NCBI RefSeq assembly: GCF_018588945.1
Contig: NZ_JAFIWA010000006.1
Coordinates: 248,001 to 312,000 of the forward strand
Source of the DNA: Microbacterium flavescens
GTDB taxonomy: Bacteria; Actinomycetota; Actinomycetes; Actinomycetales; Microbacteriaceae
DNA length: 64,000 nt
Reading direction: 5' to 3'
Below are positions 56,569 to 64,000 of the stretch, one piece after another. The notes under the pieces are model-generated. The model searched no databases. It worked only from the letters and a program-made list of their open reading frames with translations, and had not been told where the DNA came from. Position 1 is the stretch's first letter, and every line of letters begins with the position of its first letter. The translations under genes were made by a program, and so were the position numbers.

Positions 56569-57264
56569 GTGCGTCTCGTCATCGCCCGCTGCTCCGTCGA
56601 CTACACCGGTCGGCTCACCGCGCATCTCCCGCTCGCGACGCGTCTGCTCGTGCACAAGGGCGACGGCAGCCTGCTCGTGCACTCCGACGGCGGCTCGTAC
56701 AAGCCGCTGAACTGGATGAGCCCGCCGTGCCGTCTCGACGTCGAGATTCCGGATGCCGAGTCCGCCGCCGCGGGTGTGCTCGAGCACTGGCGGGTGACGC
56801 ACGCCAAGACCGGCGATGCCCTGCTCGTGCGCATCTACGAGGTGCTCCACGACACGTCGCACGAGCTCGGGATCGACCCGGGACTTCAGAAGGACGGCGT
56901 GGAGGCCGACCTGCAGCGCCTCCTCGCCGAGCAGGTGGACGTGATAGGGGACAACCTCACGCTCGTCCGCCGCGAGTTCCCCACCGCGATCGGTCCGGTC
57001 GACCTGCTGCTGCGCGACCCGGCCGGCGGCACGATCGCCGTCGAGGTCAAGCGCCGCGGCGACATCGACGGCGTCGAGCAGCTCACGCGCTACCTCGAGC
57101 TGCTCGGCCGTGACCCCCACCTCGCCCCGGTCACCGGCGTGTTCGCTGCGCAGGAGATCAAGCCGCAGGCGAAGGTGCTGGCCGCCGATCGCGGCATCCG
57201 CTGCGTCACCCTCGACTACGAGGGCATGAAGGGCATCGAGTCCGGCGCCCCCCGCCTCTTCTGA
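56569..57264 (+). CDS. nucS: Mismatch-specific endonuclease NucS (EndoMS)
   Basis: 231 residues, normal for NucS. In actinobacteria lacking MutS-MutL it cuts both strands at mismatches. The N-terminal domain opens [21 protein letters not shown], with [25 protein letters not shown]. The C-terminal RecB-like nuclease has [23 protein letters not shown], containing the catalytic Asp and Glu-Lys, and a closing [13 protein letters not shown] tail of the kind that contacts the sliding clamp. The GTG lies 6 nt after TAGGCT (56557-56562). Confidence 0.95.
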   Translation: MRLVIARCSVDYTGRLTAHLPLATRLLVHKGDGSLLVHSDGGSYKPLNWMSPPCRLDVEIPDAESAAAGVLEHWRVTHAKTGDALLVRIYEVLHDTSHELGIDPGLQKDGVEADLQRLLAEQVDVIGDNLTLVRREFPTAIGPVDLLLRDPAGGTIAVEVKRRGDIDGVEQLTRYLELLGRDPHLAPVTGVFAAQEIKPQAKVLAADRGIRCVTLDYEGMKGIESGAPRLF

Positions 57265-57346
57265 CCCGCCCCTGGTCGCCGGGCACCGGCCCCGGCCACG
57301 GCCGTCCCCCCGGCCCCGCCCGCCGCTCCCGCCGGCCCCCGACTTT

Positions 57347-57419
57347 CCGCGAGACCGCATCGGGGCACCGAGACCACGGCTACGGGATGCGGTTTCGGGG
57401 TGCGGATGCCGTCTCGCGG
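57347..57419. repeat. Intergenic inverted repeat before the HAD gene
   Basis: 15-bp arms with one mismatch: CCGCGAGACCGCATC on the left and GATGCCGTCTCGCGG on the right. A second, imperfect pair (GCACCGAGACC with GGTTTCGGGGTGC) is nested inside. It ends 25 nt before the -10 of the HAD gene. Confidence 0.75.
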
Positions 57420-57456
57420 ACGAGGGCACCCCGCGGGTCGCCATAGGGTGGGAGGC

Positions 57457-58140
57457 ATGCCGACCCGATCGCCCTGGACCTGCGTTCTGTGGGACGTCGA
57501 CGGCACGATCGTCGATGCGTCCGACGGCATCCTGCGCCGGCTGACGACCACGCTCGAGCACTTCGGCAAGCGCCCGCCGACGCGGGCGGAGCTCGTGCAC
57601 TGGATCGGCCCGCCGATGTACGAGTCCTTCCAGGTCAACGTCGGCATGACGCCCGCCGAGGCGACCGAGGCGGTCGCGTTCTACCGCGTGCTCGGCAAGG
57701 CCGACGGCTACACGACGGGCGCGAAGCTCTTCGACGGCATCGACGATCTGATTCGGGATGTCGCGACCGCCGGCATCCCGCAGGCGACGGCGAGCTCCAA
57801 GCCCGAGGTGCAGGTCGTCGCCCTCATGGACCACTTCGATCTCTCGACCTCGCTCACCGCCATCGTCGGCGCGACTCCCGACGAGAAGACGCTCAGCGCC
57901 AAGTCGGACATCGTCGCCGAGGCCCTCCGCAGGCTGGATGCCGCCGGCGTCGACACGAGCCGCCCGGTGCTCGTGGGCGACCGCCACCACGACGTCGAGG
58001 GCGGCGCCGCCCATGGCGTCCCGGTGATCTTCGTGCGCTGGGGCTTCAGCTGGCCGCACGAGGCCGACGGCGCACAGGCCGCGGTCGACGACGTCGCCCA
58101 GCTGCGCGCGCTGCTGCTCTTCGAGGACTCCGATGGCTGA
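57457..58140 (+). CDS. HAD-superfamily phosphatase (phosphoglycolate phosphatase-like)
   Basis: 227 residues. Motif I is LWDVDGTIVDASD (nucleophile Asp near residue 13), motif II lies in TASSKP, the conserved Lys is in PDEKTLSAK, and motif III is VLVGDRHHDVEGG. The helical cap is between motifs I and II, as in the Gph/pyrophosphatase-like subclass. The substrate is unknown. The ATG lies 7 nt after TAGGGT (57444-57449). It overlaps the next gene by 8 nt. Confidence 0.85.
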   Translation: MPTRSPWTCVLWDVDGTIVDASDGILRRLTTTLEHFGKRPPTRAELVHWIGPPMYESFQVNVGMTPAEATEAVAFYRVLGKADGYTTGAKLFDGIDDLIRDVATAGIPQATASSKPEVQVVALMDHFDLSTSLTAIVGATPDEKTLSAKSDIVAEALRRLDAAGVDTSRPVLVGDRHHDVEGGAAHGVPVIFVRWGFSWPHEADGAQAAVDDVAQLRALLLFEDSDG

Positions 58141-59398
58141 GACCGTCGAGCCGATCCTCGCGTGGCTGGTGCCGGCGGTGGTCGTGTTCGGCGTGACGGC
58201 CATCCTGGTCGCCGTCCTGGCGTGGTCGATCCGGCGCGCCCGGCGGTCACCGCGTGCGCGGGCGGCCGCCGAGGCGGAGCGCATCCGCGCCGGCGCAACG
58301 CTCGTCCGCCTCGACGACGAGGTGTCGGAGCTCGAGCTCGAGGTCGGGCTGTCCGGAGCGCTGTACGGCGGCGGGGCTCCGGTCTCGCTGCGCCGCGCCC
58401 GCATGAACGCACAGCACGTCCGCGACGAGTGCTTCGACGAGTACCGCGGCCTGTCGGCGTCGGCGTCCTCACCCGCCGACATCCGCCGCGCGGCTGAGCG
58501 CATCGACCGTCGCTCGACCGAGGCGCTGAAGTCGATCGCGGCCGCGCGCGCCGAGCACGCCGCCTGGGTCGACGCGAACGTGTCCGCGGCGAACCAGGTC
58601 GCCGCCGCGCACGAGCGTCTCGCGCAGCTGCGCGCGTCGATGGGCGATCCGTCGGCGCTGGTCGCCGAACTGTCGTCGCGCTTCGCCGAGGAGGAGTGGC
58701 GGGATGCCTCGCGCGCAGCGCACGACGCCCTCGCCGAGGCCGCAGAGGCGCAACGCCTGCTCGAGACGGCCGCGGCGCATGCCGCCGACCCGTCGCGGAG
58801 CGTCCTCGCCGAACTCGGTGCGGCGGAGCGTGCGCTGCGTCAGGCCGAGGCGGACGCCCGCATCCTGGAGGAGTCGCACCGGCTCGTGCTCCAGGCATCG
58901 CAGGCCGTGCCGGGCGAGGTCGAGGCCGCGCGCACCGCACTGCGACAGGCCGCCGTGACGCGCGAGCACCTCGACCCCGACGACGCCGAGCGGCTCGGCG
59001 CGGAGCTGCGCGCGATCGAGTCGGAGCTGTCGCGCGCCGAGGACGAGGGCGCGCGACACCCGTCGCGCACGGTCGATCGCATCGCGCGCCTGCGCGACCG
59101 GCTCGACCTCGCACTCGGCGACGCCCGCACCGCGCAGCAGCGCCTCCGCGGCGCGCGCACCGCACTGCCCGGAACCCTTGCCGCCGCGCGCAACGCGATC
59201 GCGCAGGCCGAGGCATCCGTCTCCCATTCGCGCGGCGGAGCAGACGCCCGCGCCCGGCTCATCTCGGCCCAGCACGAGCTCGCGCAGGCTCGGCAGGTGG
59301 GCGACCCGGTCTCGGCGCTGGATGCCGCTCGCCGCGCACTGCGGCACGCCGAGGACGCGAAGGCCCTCGCCGACTACGCCCGGCTCGGCGGACGCTGA
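58133..59398 (+). CDS. Membrane-anchored coiled-coil protein of unknown function
   Basis: 421 residues. One N-terminal membrane helix (about 10-33) is followed by a basic patch (IRRARRSPRARAAAEAERIR) and nearly 380 residues of Ala/Arg/Glu-rich helix, consistent with a long coiled coil. Recurrent ARxALRxAE and AExxRxLLE patterns suggest internal repetition. The closing RRALRHAEDAKALADYARLGGR resembles tails of actinobacterial TPM-domain proteins, but the TPM domain itself is absent. It starts inside the HAD gene (8-nt overlap), so the two are cotranslated. General architecture resembles the paralogs at 27485 and 28365, without the shared block. Confidence 0.7.
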   Translation: MAETVEPILAWLVPAVVVFGVTAILVAVLAWSIRRARRSPRARAAAEAERIRAGATLVRLDDEVSELELEVGLSGALYGGGAPVSLRRARMNAQHVRDECFDEYRGLSASASSPADIRRAAERIDRRSTEALKSIAAARAEHAAWVDANVSAANQVAAAHERLAQLRASMGDPSALVAELSSRFAEEEWRDASRAAHDALAEAAEAQRLLETAAAHAADPSRSVLAELGAAERALRQAEADARILEESHRLVLQASQAVPGEVEAARTALRQAAVTREHLDPDDAERLGAELRAIESELSRAEDEGARHPSRTVDRIARLRDRLDLALGDARTAQQRLRGARTALPGTLAAARNAIAQAEASVSHSRGGADARARLISAQHELAQARQVGDPVSALDAARRALRHAEDAKALADYARLGGR

Positions 59399-59425
59399 TC
59401 CCGACGCCGTCGCTATCGTGAGGGA

Positions 59426-61501
59426 ATGACCGACGCCGCGACGCGCTCGAGCCGTCCCGTCCTCGCCGTGCTGGCACGGATCCCCGTCACGCTGTCGCTC
59501 ATCGGCGCCCTCCTCGTCGTGGGCATCGTGTGGGGCGGGCTGTGGCGCCCCTTCGTCGACGATCCGCTCTTCGACACCGTCGCCTACGGGCTCCCGGCGC
59601 TTGCCGAGGGACGATGGTGGACCCCCTTCACGGGCACGTTCTTCGTCGACCACCCCCTCGTCTACGCCTTCGTGATCCCGAGCTTCGCCGGGCTCGCCTA
59701 CCTCGAGCACCGCCGCGGGTCGGTTGCCGCCCTCGGCTACTTCGGCATCGGGCAGCTCTTCGCGATCTTCGCGAGCGCGCTGTTCCTGTGGGTCGCATCG
59801 GCTCTGCCGTGGCCGTGGGCGCAGATGGAGGCGACGATGCTCGACGTCGGGCCGTCCGGCGGCACGCTCGCCGGGATCGCGGCGGCCGCCGGCCTGCTCG
59901 TGTCGCCGTGGCGCGTGCGGGCGTGGTTCATCGTGCTCGGGTTCTCGTTCGTGACGCTGTTCTTCTGGGGATCGCTCGCCGACCTCGAGCACGCATTCGC
60001 GGTGCTGCTGGTGCTCTTCGTCGACCGGTCGCTGCGGATCCAGCGCACGACTGTGCGCGAGCAGCGGCTGATCGCGTTCGTCGCGGCGCTGGTGATCCTC
60101 GCCGTCGAGCTGCTGACCCTGCTGCTTCCGACCGACGGTCCGTTCGGCCACACCCGGGCGGCCGGAGGGTCGTTCCTCGACATCGCCCTCGACGTCGTCG
60201 TGGTCGGGCTCCTCGCGAACGGGCTGCGCCGCGGGCGACGGTGGGCGTGGATCTGGACGATCGTGCTCGCTGTCGTGAACGTGCTCACCGGAGCGCTCAT
60301 CGTCGTGCTCGCCGTCGTGCTCGGCGCCGATCGGCTCGACGACCGGATCGGCGACTTCAACGTCGCGATCGCCCAGTCCGCACTGTGGCTCCTGCTGCTC
60401 GTCTACCTGGTCTGGGTGCGCCGCGCGTTCGGCGCCCGCCGCAAGGACGTCCTCGGCGAGCAGCCCGTGCCGACCGTCGACGACGCCAAGGCCGCCCTGC
60501 GGGCCCACGGCGGCGGCACGCTGTCGTGGATGACCACGTGGGAGGGCAACAGCTACGCCCGGACCTCCTCCGGCGGCATCGTGACGTACCAGCGCCGCGC
60601 CGGGGTCGCCATCGTCCTGGCAGATCCGCTCGGGGACGAGGCATCCCGAGGGGAGTCCGTCGTCGCATTCATCCGCGCGGCGGAGCTCGCCGGACTCGTG
60701 CCCTGCTTCTTCAGTGCGAGCGAGGCGACGCGTGCCGCCGTGCCGGCGGGCTGGCGCAGCATCGTGGTGGCGGACGACACGATCGTCGACCTCCCCGGAC
60801 TCGAGTTCACCGGAAAGCAGTGGAGCGCCGTGCGCACCTCGCTCAACCGCGCGGGCCGCGAGGAGATGACGTTCCGCATGACGCGGCTCGCCGACGAGCC
60901 GTGGGGCATCCGCCAGCAGCTCCGGGCGATCTCGGAGATGTGGGTGGGCGACAAGGGGCTGCCCGAGATGGGGTTCACACTCGGCACGCTCGATCAGGCG
61001 GAGGACCCCGAGGTGCGCCTTGCGCTGGCCGTCTCCCCGCGGGGCGACGTGGACGGATTCCTCTCGTGGCTGCCGGTGTACGGCGGCGACGGCGTCGTGC
61101 GGGGGTGGACGCTCGACCTCATGCGCCGGCGCGAGGGCGGATTCGGGCCCGTGATGGAGTACCTCATCGCCTCGTCGGCCCGCCTCTTCTCCGACGAGGG
61201 AGCGGAGATCATGTCGCTGTCGGGTGCGCCGCTGGCTCATGATTACCCGCCGGATGCCGGAGCCATCGCCTCGCTGTCGGACTGGCTGGCCGGCATGCTC
61301 GAGCCGGTCTACGGCTTCCAGTCGCTGCACCGGTTCAAGAGCAAGTTCCACCCGCGCTACGAGACCATGTACCTTCTGTTCCGCGACGAGGCCGACCTGA
61401 CGCGCATCGGCGCCGGGCTCACCCGGGCCTTCCTCCCCGACGCGACCCTGCGTCAGTTCGCCGGCGCGGGCAGGGAGCTCGTGCGGGGCGACCGCGACTG
61501 A
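59426..61501 (+). CDS. Rhomboid-like membrane protein fused to DUF2156 (MprF-like) domain
   Basis: 691 residues. The N-terminal half has about ten membrane segments, the first group resembling rhomboid folds but without an evident GxSG serine. The C-terminal 330 residues are the DUF2156 acyltransferase-like domain, with SWMTTWEGNSYARTSSGGIVTYQRRAG, ADPLGDEAS, MWVGDKGLPEMGFTLGTLDQ and YGFQSLHRFKSKFHPRYETMYL. That domain transfers amino acids from tRNA to phosphatidylglycerol in MprF/LysX-type enzymes. Aminoacylation of lipid is a reasonable inference; the amino acid is unknown. The ATG lies 6 nt after TATCGT (59414-59419). A hairpin follows. Confidence 0.82.
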   Translation: MTDAATRSSRPVLAVLARIPVTLSLIGALLVVGIVWGGLWRPFVDDPLFDTVAYGLPALAEGRWWTPFTGTFFVDHPLVYAFVIPSFAGLAYLEHRRGSVAALGYFGIGQLFAIFASALFLWVASALPWPWAQMEATMLDVGPSGGTLAGIAAAAGLLVSPWRVRAWFIVLGFSFVTLFFWGSLADLEHAFAVLLVLFVDRSLRIQRTTVREQRLIAFVAALVILAVELLTLLLPTDGPFGHTRAAGGSFLDIALDVVVVGLLANGLRRGRRWAWIWTIVLAVVNVLTGALIVVLAVVLGADRLDDRIGDFNVAIAQSALWLLLLVYLVWVRRAFGARRKDVLGEQPVPTVDDAKAALRAHGGGTLSWMTTWEGNSYARTSSGGIVTYQRRAGVAIVLADPLGDEASRGESVVAFIRAAELAGLVPCFFSASEATRAAVPAGWRSIVVADDTIVDLPGLEFTGKQWSAVRTSLNRAGREEMTFRMTRLADEPWGIRQQLRAISEMWVGDKGLPEMGFTLGTLDQAEDPEVRLALAVSPRGDVDGFLSWLPVYGGDGVVRGWTLDLMRRREGGFGPVMEYLIASSARLFSDEGAEIMSLSGAPLAHDYPPDAGAIASLSDWLAGMLEPVYGFQSLHRFKSKFHPRYETMYLLFRDEADLTRIGAGLTRAFLPDATLRQFAGAGRELVRGDRD

Positions 61502-61519
61502 CCACTGGGCAGAAGGAAA

Positions 61520-61541
61520 GCGCCCGGCAATGGCCGGGCGC
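61520..61541. terminator. Hairpin terminator candidate
   Basis: GCGCCCGGC pairs perfectly with GCCGGGCGC around an AATG loop, 18 nt after the DUF2156 gene stop. It is preceded by GAAGGAAA but not followed by a T-run. Confidence 0.65.
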
Positions 61542-61631
61542 GGCTGGGCCGCGGCATCCGCTCTCCGTCAGATCGACGGGGGAGATGCCGCGGCGCAGCT
61601 CCGTTGATGCCGGACCCGAGGGTCCGAAGGA

Positions 61632-61838
61632 TCAGATGGGGCGGATGTTCTCCGCCTGCAGGCCCTTGGGGCCCTGGGCGATCTCGAACTCGACCCGCTG
61701 GTTCTCCTCGAGGGAGCGGTATCCGCTCGCCGCGATGGCGGTGTAGTGCGCGAAGACGTCTGCGCCACCCTCATCGGGAGCGATGAAGCCGAAGCCCTTC
61801 TCCGAGTTGAACCACTTGACGGTGCCCTGCGTGCTCAT
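61632..61838 (-). CDS. cspA: Cold-shock protein (CspA family)
   Basis: 68 residues, one OB-fold cold-shock domain binding single-stranded nucleic acid. [21 protein letters not shown] contains RNP1 (KGFGFI), and VFAHYTAI is RNP2. The ending [13 protein letters not shown] is typical. The ribosome-binding site is weak, and a long structured 5' region is possible (see 61984-62020), as in other cold-shock genes. Confidence 0.94.
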   Translation of the reverse strand: MSTQGTVKWFNSEKGFGFIAPDEGGADVFAHYTAIAASGYRSLEENQRVEFEIAQGPKGLQAENIRPI

Positions 61839-61983
61839 TACTTGCCGTTCTTCGATGGTGCCCGCGCTGATGCGACGAGTCCCCTCCAAAGTAATGGTGC
61901 AGGGGGGCGGCTTCGCTAGGGGTTTCAGCGGGCGTGACAGAAATGTTGCAGAGGGCGCGCGTCGAAACACCGCAGTCCCATCG

Positions 61984-62020
61984 GACGCCCGGGCTGAGCA
62001 GTGCTCGAAGCCCGGGCGTC
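61984..62020. promoter_or_regulatory. Perfect hairpin in the cspA / GntR divergent region
   Basis: GACGCCCGGGCT and AGCCCGGGCGTC form a perfect 12-bp stem; the loop contains GAGC/GCTC that can extend it. It is about 146 nt upstream of cspA. Farther out are a CACGC-CGAA-GCGTG hairpin (62042-62055) and the palindrome CCGATATATCGG (62070-62081). The 374-nt gap (61839-62212) holds no gene. Confidence 0.6.
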
Positions 62021-62212
62021 GACGGATCCCCCCGGATAGGCCACGCCGAAGCGTGACAGGCTCATCGTACCGATATATCGGGCGTTCGGCGAGGTCGGGA
62101 CGGGGTCTCGCGATGAGCGTGGGTCGTGTGATAGAACGCTTCCGAACCCGCTTCCACGATCGTTCGCAGACCGATACATGCGCGTGAATCGGCAGTCGTA
62201 CACTGGTCGCAC

Positions 62213-62851
62213 ATGTCCGTCCCCCTCGCCCCCCTCGTCCCCCGCGGCACCGTTCTCGGTGACGAGGTCTACACGCGCCTGGGCGAGGCGATCCTCGACG
62301 GAAGCCTCGCTCCCGGCGAGCGCCTCCGCGACCACGATCTGGCCGAGTGGCTGGGCGTCTCGCGCACGCCGGTGCGCGAAGCACTGCAGCGGCTGGAGCG
62401 GGTCGGTCTCGTCGAGGTCTCGCCCCATCGCTACACGCGCGTGTCGGTGCCCAACAGCAAGGCGGAGGCCGACACCCTCGAGTTCGTCGCCTACCTGATG
62501 GGCAACGCGGCGCGGATGGCGACGGTCCACGGCTCCGACGAGCAGCTCGACGGAGCGATCGCCGAGCTCGACGCGGTGATCGCGGCATCCCGCGCCGACG
62601 ACTACGCCGAGCTGATGCGCGCGAGCGGTCCGTTCTTCGCCCTGCTGACGAAGGCGACCGGCAACGTCGCGATCCTCCGGTTCATGCGCGAGGCCGAGGT
62701 CGCCATCCGCCGCAACCTCGCGACGTGGCGGCCGATCATCGAGTGCCCCATCGGCCGCACCTCGGCGTACGAGGAGTTCCGGGATGCCCTCGTCCAGCGT
62801 GACGGCGCGCGCGCCGAGGCCCTCCTGCGCGAGCTTCACGGCCTGACCTGA
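62213..62851 (+). CDS. GntR-family regulator, FadR-like
   Basis: 212 residues. The winged helix (about 15-80) reads [49 protein letters not shown]. The all-helical C-terminal effector domain is FCD-like but short. The effector and targets are unknown. TACACT (62199-62204) lies 8 nt before the ATG, so the transcript has almost no leader. It is followed 27 nt later by a GNAT gene that has its own promoter-like hexamer. Confidence 0.87.
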   Translation: MSVPLAPLVPRGTVLGDEVYTRLGEAILDGSLAPGERLRDHDLAEWLGVSRTPVREALQRLERVGLVEVSPHRYTRVSVPNSKAEADTLEFVAYLMGNAARMATVHGSDEQLDGAIAELDAVIAASRADDYAELMRASGPFFALLTKATGNVAILRFMREAEVAIRRNLATWRPIIECPIGRTSAYEEFRDALVQRDGARAEALLRELHGLT

Positions 62852-62878
62852 GTCGGCCGCGCTCGCTACGGTGGGCGT

Positions 62879-63364
62879 GTGAACCACATCGAGCTGCGCG
62901 ATCTCGACGACGACGACCTCGACGCCGTGTTCGAGATGATGCGCGATCCCGAGGGCATCGCCATGGCGGCGTTCACCGCGTCCGACCCCGACGACCGCGC
63001 AGCGTTCGACGCCTGGATCGCCCGTCAGCGCGAGAACGCCGACGTGCTGCTCCAGGTCGTCACCGAGAACGGCGGCTTCGCCGGCACGGCGGCCGCCTTC
63101 ACCGTCGACGGCGACCGCGAGATCAGCTTCTGGATCGCCCCGCACGCCCGCGGCCGCGGCGTGGCGACGGCCGCGGTGCGTCTGCTCGTCTCGCGCGAGC
63201 CCGCCCGCCCGCTGTTCGCGCGCGCCGCGGCCCACAACGCCGGCTCGATCGCAGTGCTGCGAAAGCTCGGCTTCACCGAGGTGTCACGCAACGTCGACTT
63301 CGCACCCGGCCTCGGCCGCGAGGTGGAGGAGATCGTCTTCACGCTCGTGCCGACGCTGGAGTAG
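62879..63364 (+). CDS. GNAT-family N-acetyltransferase
   Basis: 161 residues of the RimJ/RimL-like GNAT group. The N-terminal IELRDLDDDDLDAVFEMMRDPEG and the acetyl-CoA loop FWIAPHARGRGVATAAVRLLV are typical, with NAGSIAVLRKLGFTEV near the C-terminus. The acceptor is unknown. The GTG lies 6 nt after TACGGT (62867-62872). A hairpin terminator follows. Confidence 0.87.
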   Translation: MNHIELRDLDDDDLDAVFEMMRDPEGIAMAAFTASDPDDRAAFDAWIARQRENADVLLQVVTENGGFAGTAAAFTVDGDREISFWIAPHARGRGVATAAVRLLVSREPARPLFARAAAHNAGSIAVLRKLGFTEVSRNVDFAPGLGREVEEIVFTLVPTLE

Positions 63365-63380
63365 GCATCCGGGGAAAGAA

Positions 63381-63408
63381 GAAAGGCCCCCCTTTCGGGG
63401 AGCCTTTC
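63381..63408. terminator. Hairpin terminator between the GNAT gene and tRNA-Leu
   Basis: GAAAGGC pairs with GCCTTTC, and the inner CCCC pairs with GGGG around a short CTTTC-like loop with one bulge. It can end the GNAT transcript on the plus strand and the tRNA transcript on the minus strand. Confidence 0.75.
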
Positions 63409-63417
63409 CGCGCTCTG

Positions 63418-63501
63418 TGCGCGAGGGGGGAGTTGAACCCCCACGCCCTTTCGGGCACTGGCACCTGAAGCCAGCGCGTCTGCCTATTCCGCCACTCGCG
63501 C
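63418..63501 (-). tRNA. tRNA-Leu (anticodon CAG)
   Basis: 84 nt with a full cloverleaf: acceptor stem GCGCGAG/CTCGCGC, D-arm TGGCGGAAT-AGGCA, anticodon loop TTCAGGT (anticodon CAG) on a CTGGC/GCCAG stem, a long variable arm (GTGCCCGAAAGGGC) and T-loop GTTCAACTC. The discriminator base is A, and no CCA is encoded. The long variable arm and anticodon identify leucine. It sits next to fhaA, as leuT does in mycobacteria. Confidence 0.96.
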
Positions 63502-63657
63502 GAGCCGCGGCATCCGGAAACGCCGCGAAACTCAACTTCCCGAGGATATCACGCACGAAGCGCCGACCCGAACCGGGACTCCCAGGGCCGGGTTGGTGGG
63601 CATCCCAGCGTGTGCAACTAGCATGTACCAACCGGCACCCCCCGTCCGAGGAGCCCC

Positions 63658-64000
63658 GTGGGACTACTTGACAGCTTCGAGAAAGGTCTCGAGCGCGCAG
63701 TGAACAGCGCGTTCGCCAAGACCTTCCGCAGCGGTATCCAACCCGTCGAGATCGCCTCCGCACTGCGCAGCGAGCTCGACAAGAAGGCTGCCGTCGTGAG
63801 CCGCGACCGCATCCTCGCGCCCAACACGTTCACGGTGCATCTGTCGCCCACCGACGACGAGAAGATGGGCGCCCTCGGGACCGCCCTGGGGCACGAGCTC
63901 GACACGCTCGTGCACAAGCACGCCAAGTCGCAGGGGTACTCGTTCGCGGGTCCCGTATCGATCTCGCTGCTGCGCGACGACCAGATCTCCACGGGCACGC
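63658..64000 (+). CDS. fhaA: FhaA-like protein, DUF3662 N-terminal part (partial)
   Basis: The first 114 residues, running off the window. MGLLDSFEKGLERAVNSAFAKTFRSGIQPVEIASALRSELDKKA is the DUF3662 domain that precedes a forkhead-associated domain in FhaA. In mycobacteria FhaA binds phosphorylated MviN and helps regulate peptidoglycan synthesis. The GTG has GAGGAG 4 nt upstream, and TAGCAT at 63619-63624 is a likely -10. The FHA domain and the fhaB-pstP-rodA-pbpA-pkn genes expected next lie outside the window. Confidence 0.9.
   Translation, partial: MGLLDSFEKGLERAVNSAFAKTFRSGIQPVEIASALRSELDKKAAVVSRDRILAPNTFTVHLSPTDDEKMGALGTALGHELDTLVHKHAKSQGYSFAGPVSISLLRDDQISTGT

Overview
The window is a continuous stretch of high-GC chromosome. 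It most resembles an actinobacterium of the Microbacteriaceae, probably Microbacterium or a close relative. Evidence: strong G/C third positions, an actinobacterial NucS endonuclease, SufS-SufU, an FhaA/DUF3662 gene beside tRNA-Leu, CebR-type operators, and many genes whose start codon lies 6-7 nt after a TANNNT hexamer (apparent leaderless transcription). There is no transposase, phage gene or CRISPR array; this is mostly core chromosome with small accessory cassettes.

Layout. 1-2.8 kb: end of purC, a uracil/xanthine permease and a two-domain VOC protein. 2.8-8.9 kb: a cello-oligosaccharide cassette on the minus strand (cebE, cebF, cebG, GH1 beta-glucosidase, LacI/CebR repressor) with three CebR-like operators. 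9.0-9.95 kb: purS-purQ. 10-16.9 kb: DUF1761 protein, 2-hydroxyacid dehydrogenase, apt with a lipoprotein, GH13 alpha-glucosidase with a LacI regulator, and an M20 amidohydrolase. 17-24.8 kb: VanZ-RDD protein, sufS-sufU, TerC, fatty-acid desaturase, an ArsR/AHSA1 pair and a lipoprotein. 24.9-29.3 kb: purL, a 45-residue membrane protein and two tandem paralogous membrane proteins of unknown function. 29.4-32.6 kb: glycine betaine/proline ABC transporter. 33-35 kb: GntR(YtrA)-ABC cassette. 35-43 kb: chorismate mutase, AI-2E-type permease, lactonase, purA, two membrane or unknown proteins, argG. 43.2-45.9 kb: penicillin-acylase-type Ntn-hydrolase. 46.1-52.4 kb: a complete Mrp/Mnh antiporter operon with subunit A fused to B, every junction a 4-nt overlap. 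52.5-61.5 kb: unknown membrane protein, divergent LacI/MFS pair, nucS, HAD phosphatase, coiled-coil membrane protein, rhomboid-like/DUF2156 protein. 61.6-64 kb: cspA, GntR regulator, GNAT, tRNA-Leu(CAG) and the start of fhaA.

How the parts fit. The purine genes (purC, purSQ, purL, purA, apt) are spread over 39 kb instead of forming one operon, and purS and purL share a promoter block. Sugar use is arranged as cassettes, each with its own LacI repressor and a visible palindromic operator. The osmoprotectant transporter, the Mrp antiporter, TerC and the desaturase suggest attention to ion and membrane homeostasis.

The least explained features are the following: (i) a two-gene tandem family of membrane-anchored proteins whose duplication includes the promoter; (ii) the pervasive TANNNT-N6/7-start architecture; (iii) several families of intergenic inverted repeats, one of which sits mostly between converging genes; (iv) a recurrent GGATGCC heptamer that appears to override codon preference. 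Gene identities rest on reading motifs by eye; no database search was run.
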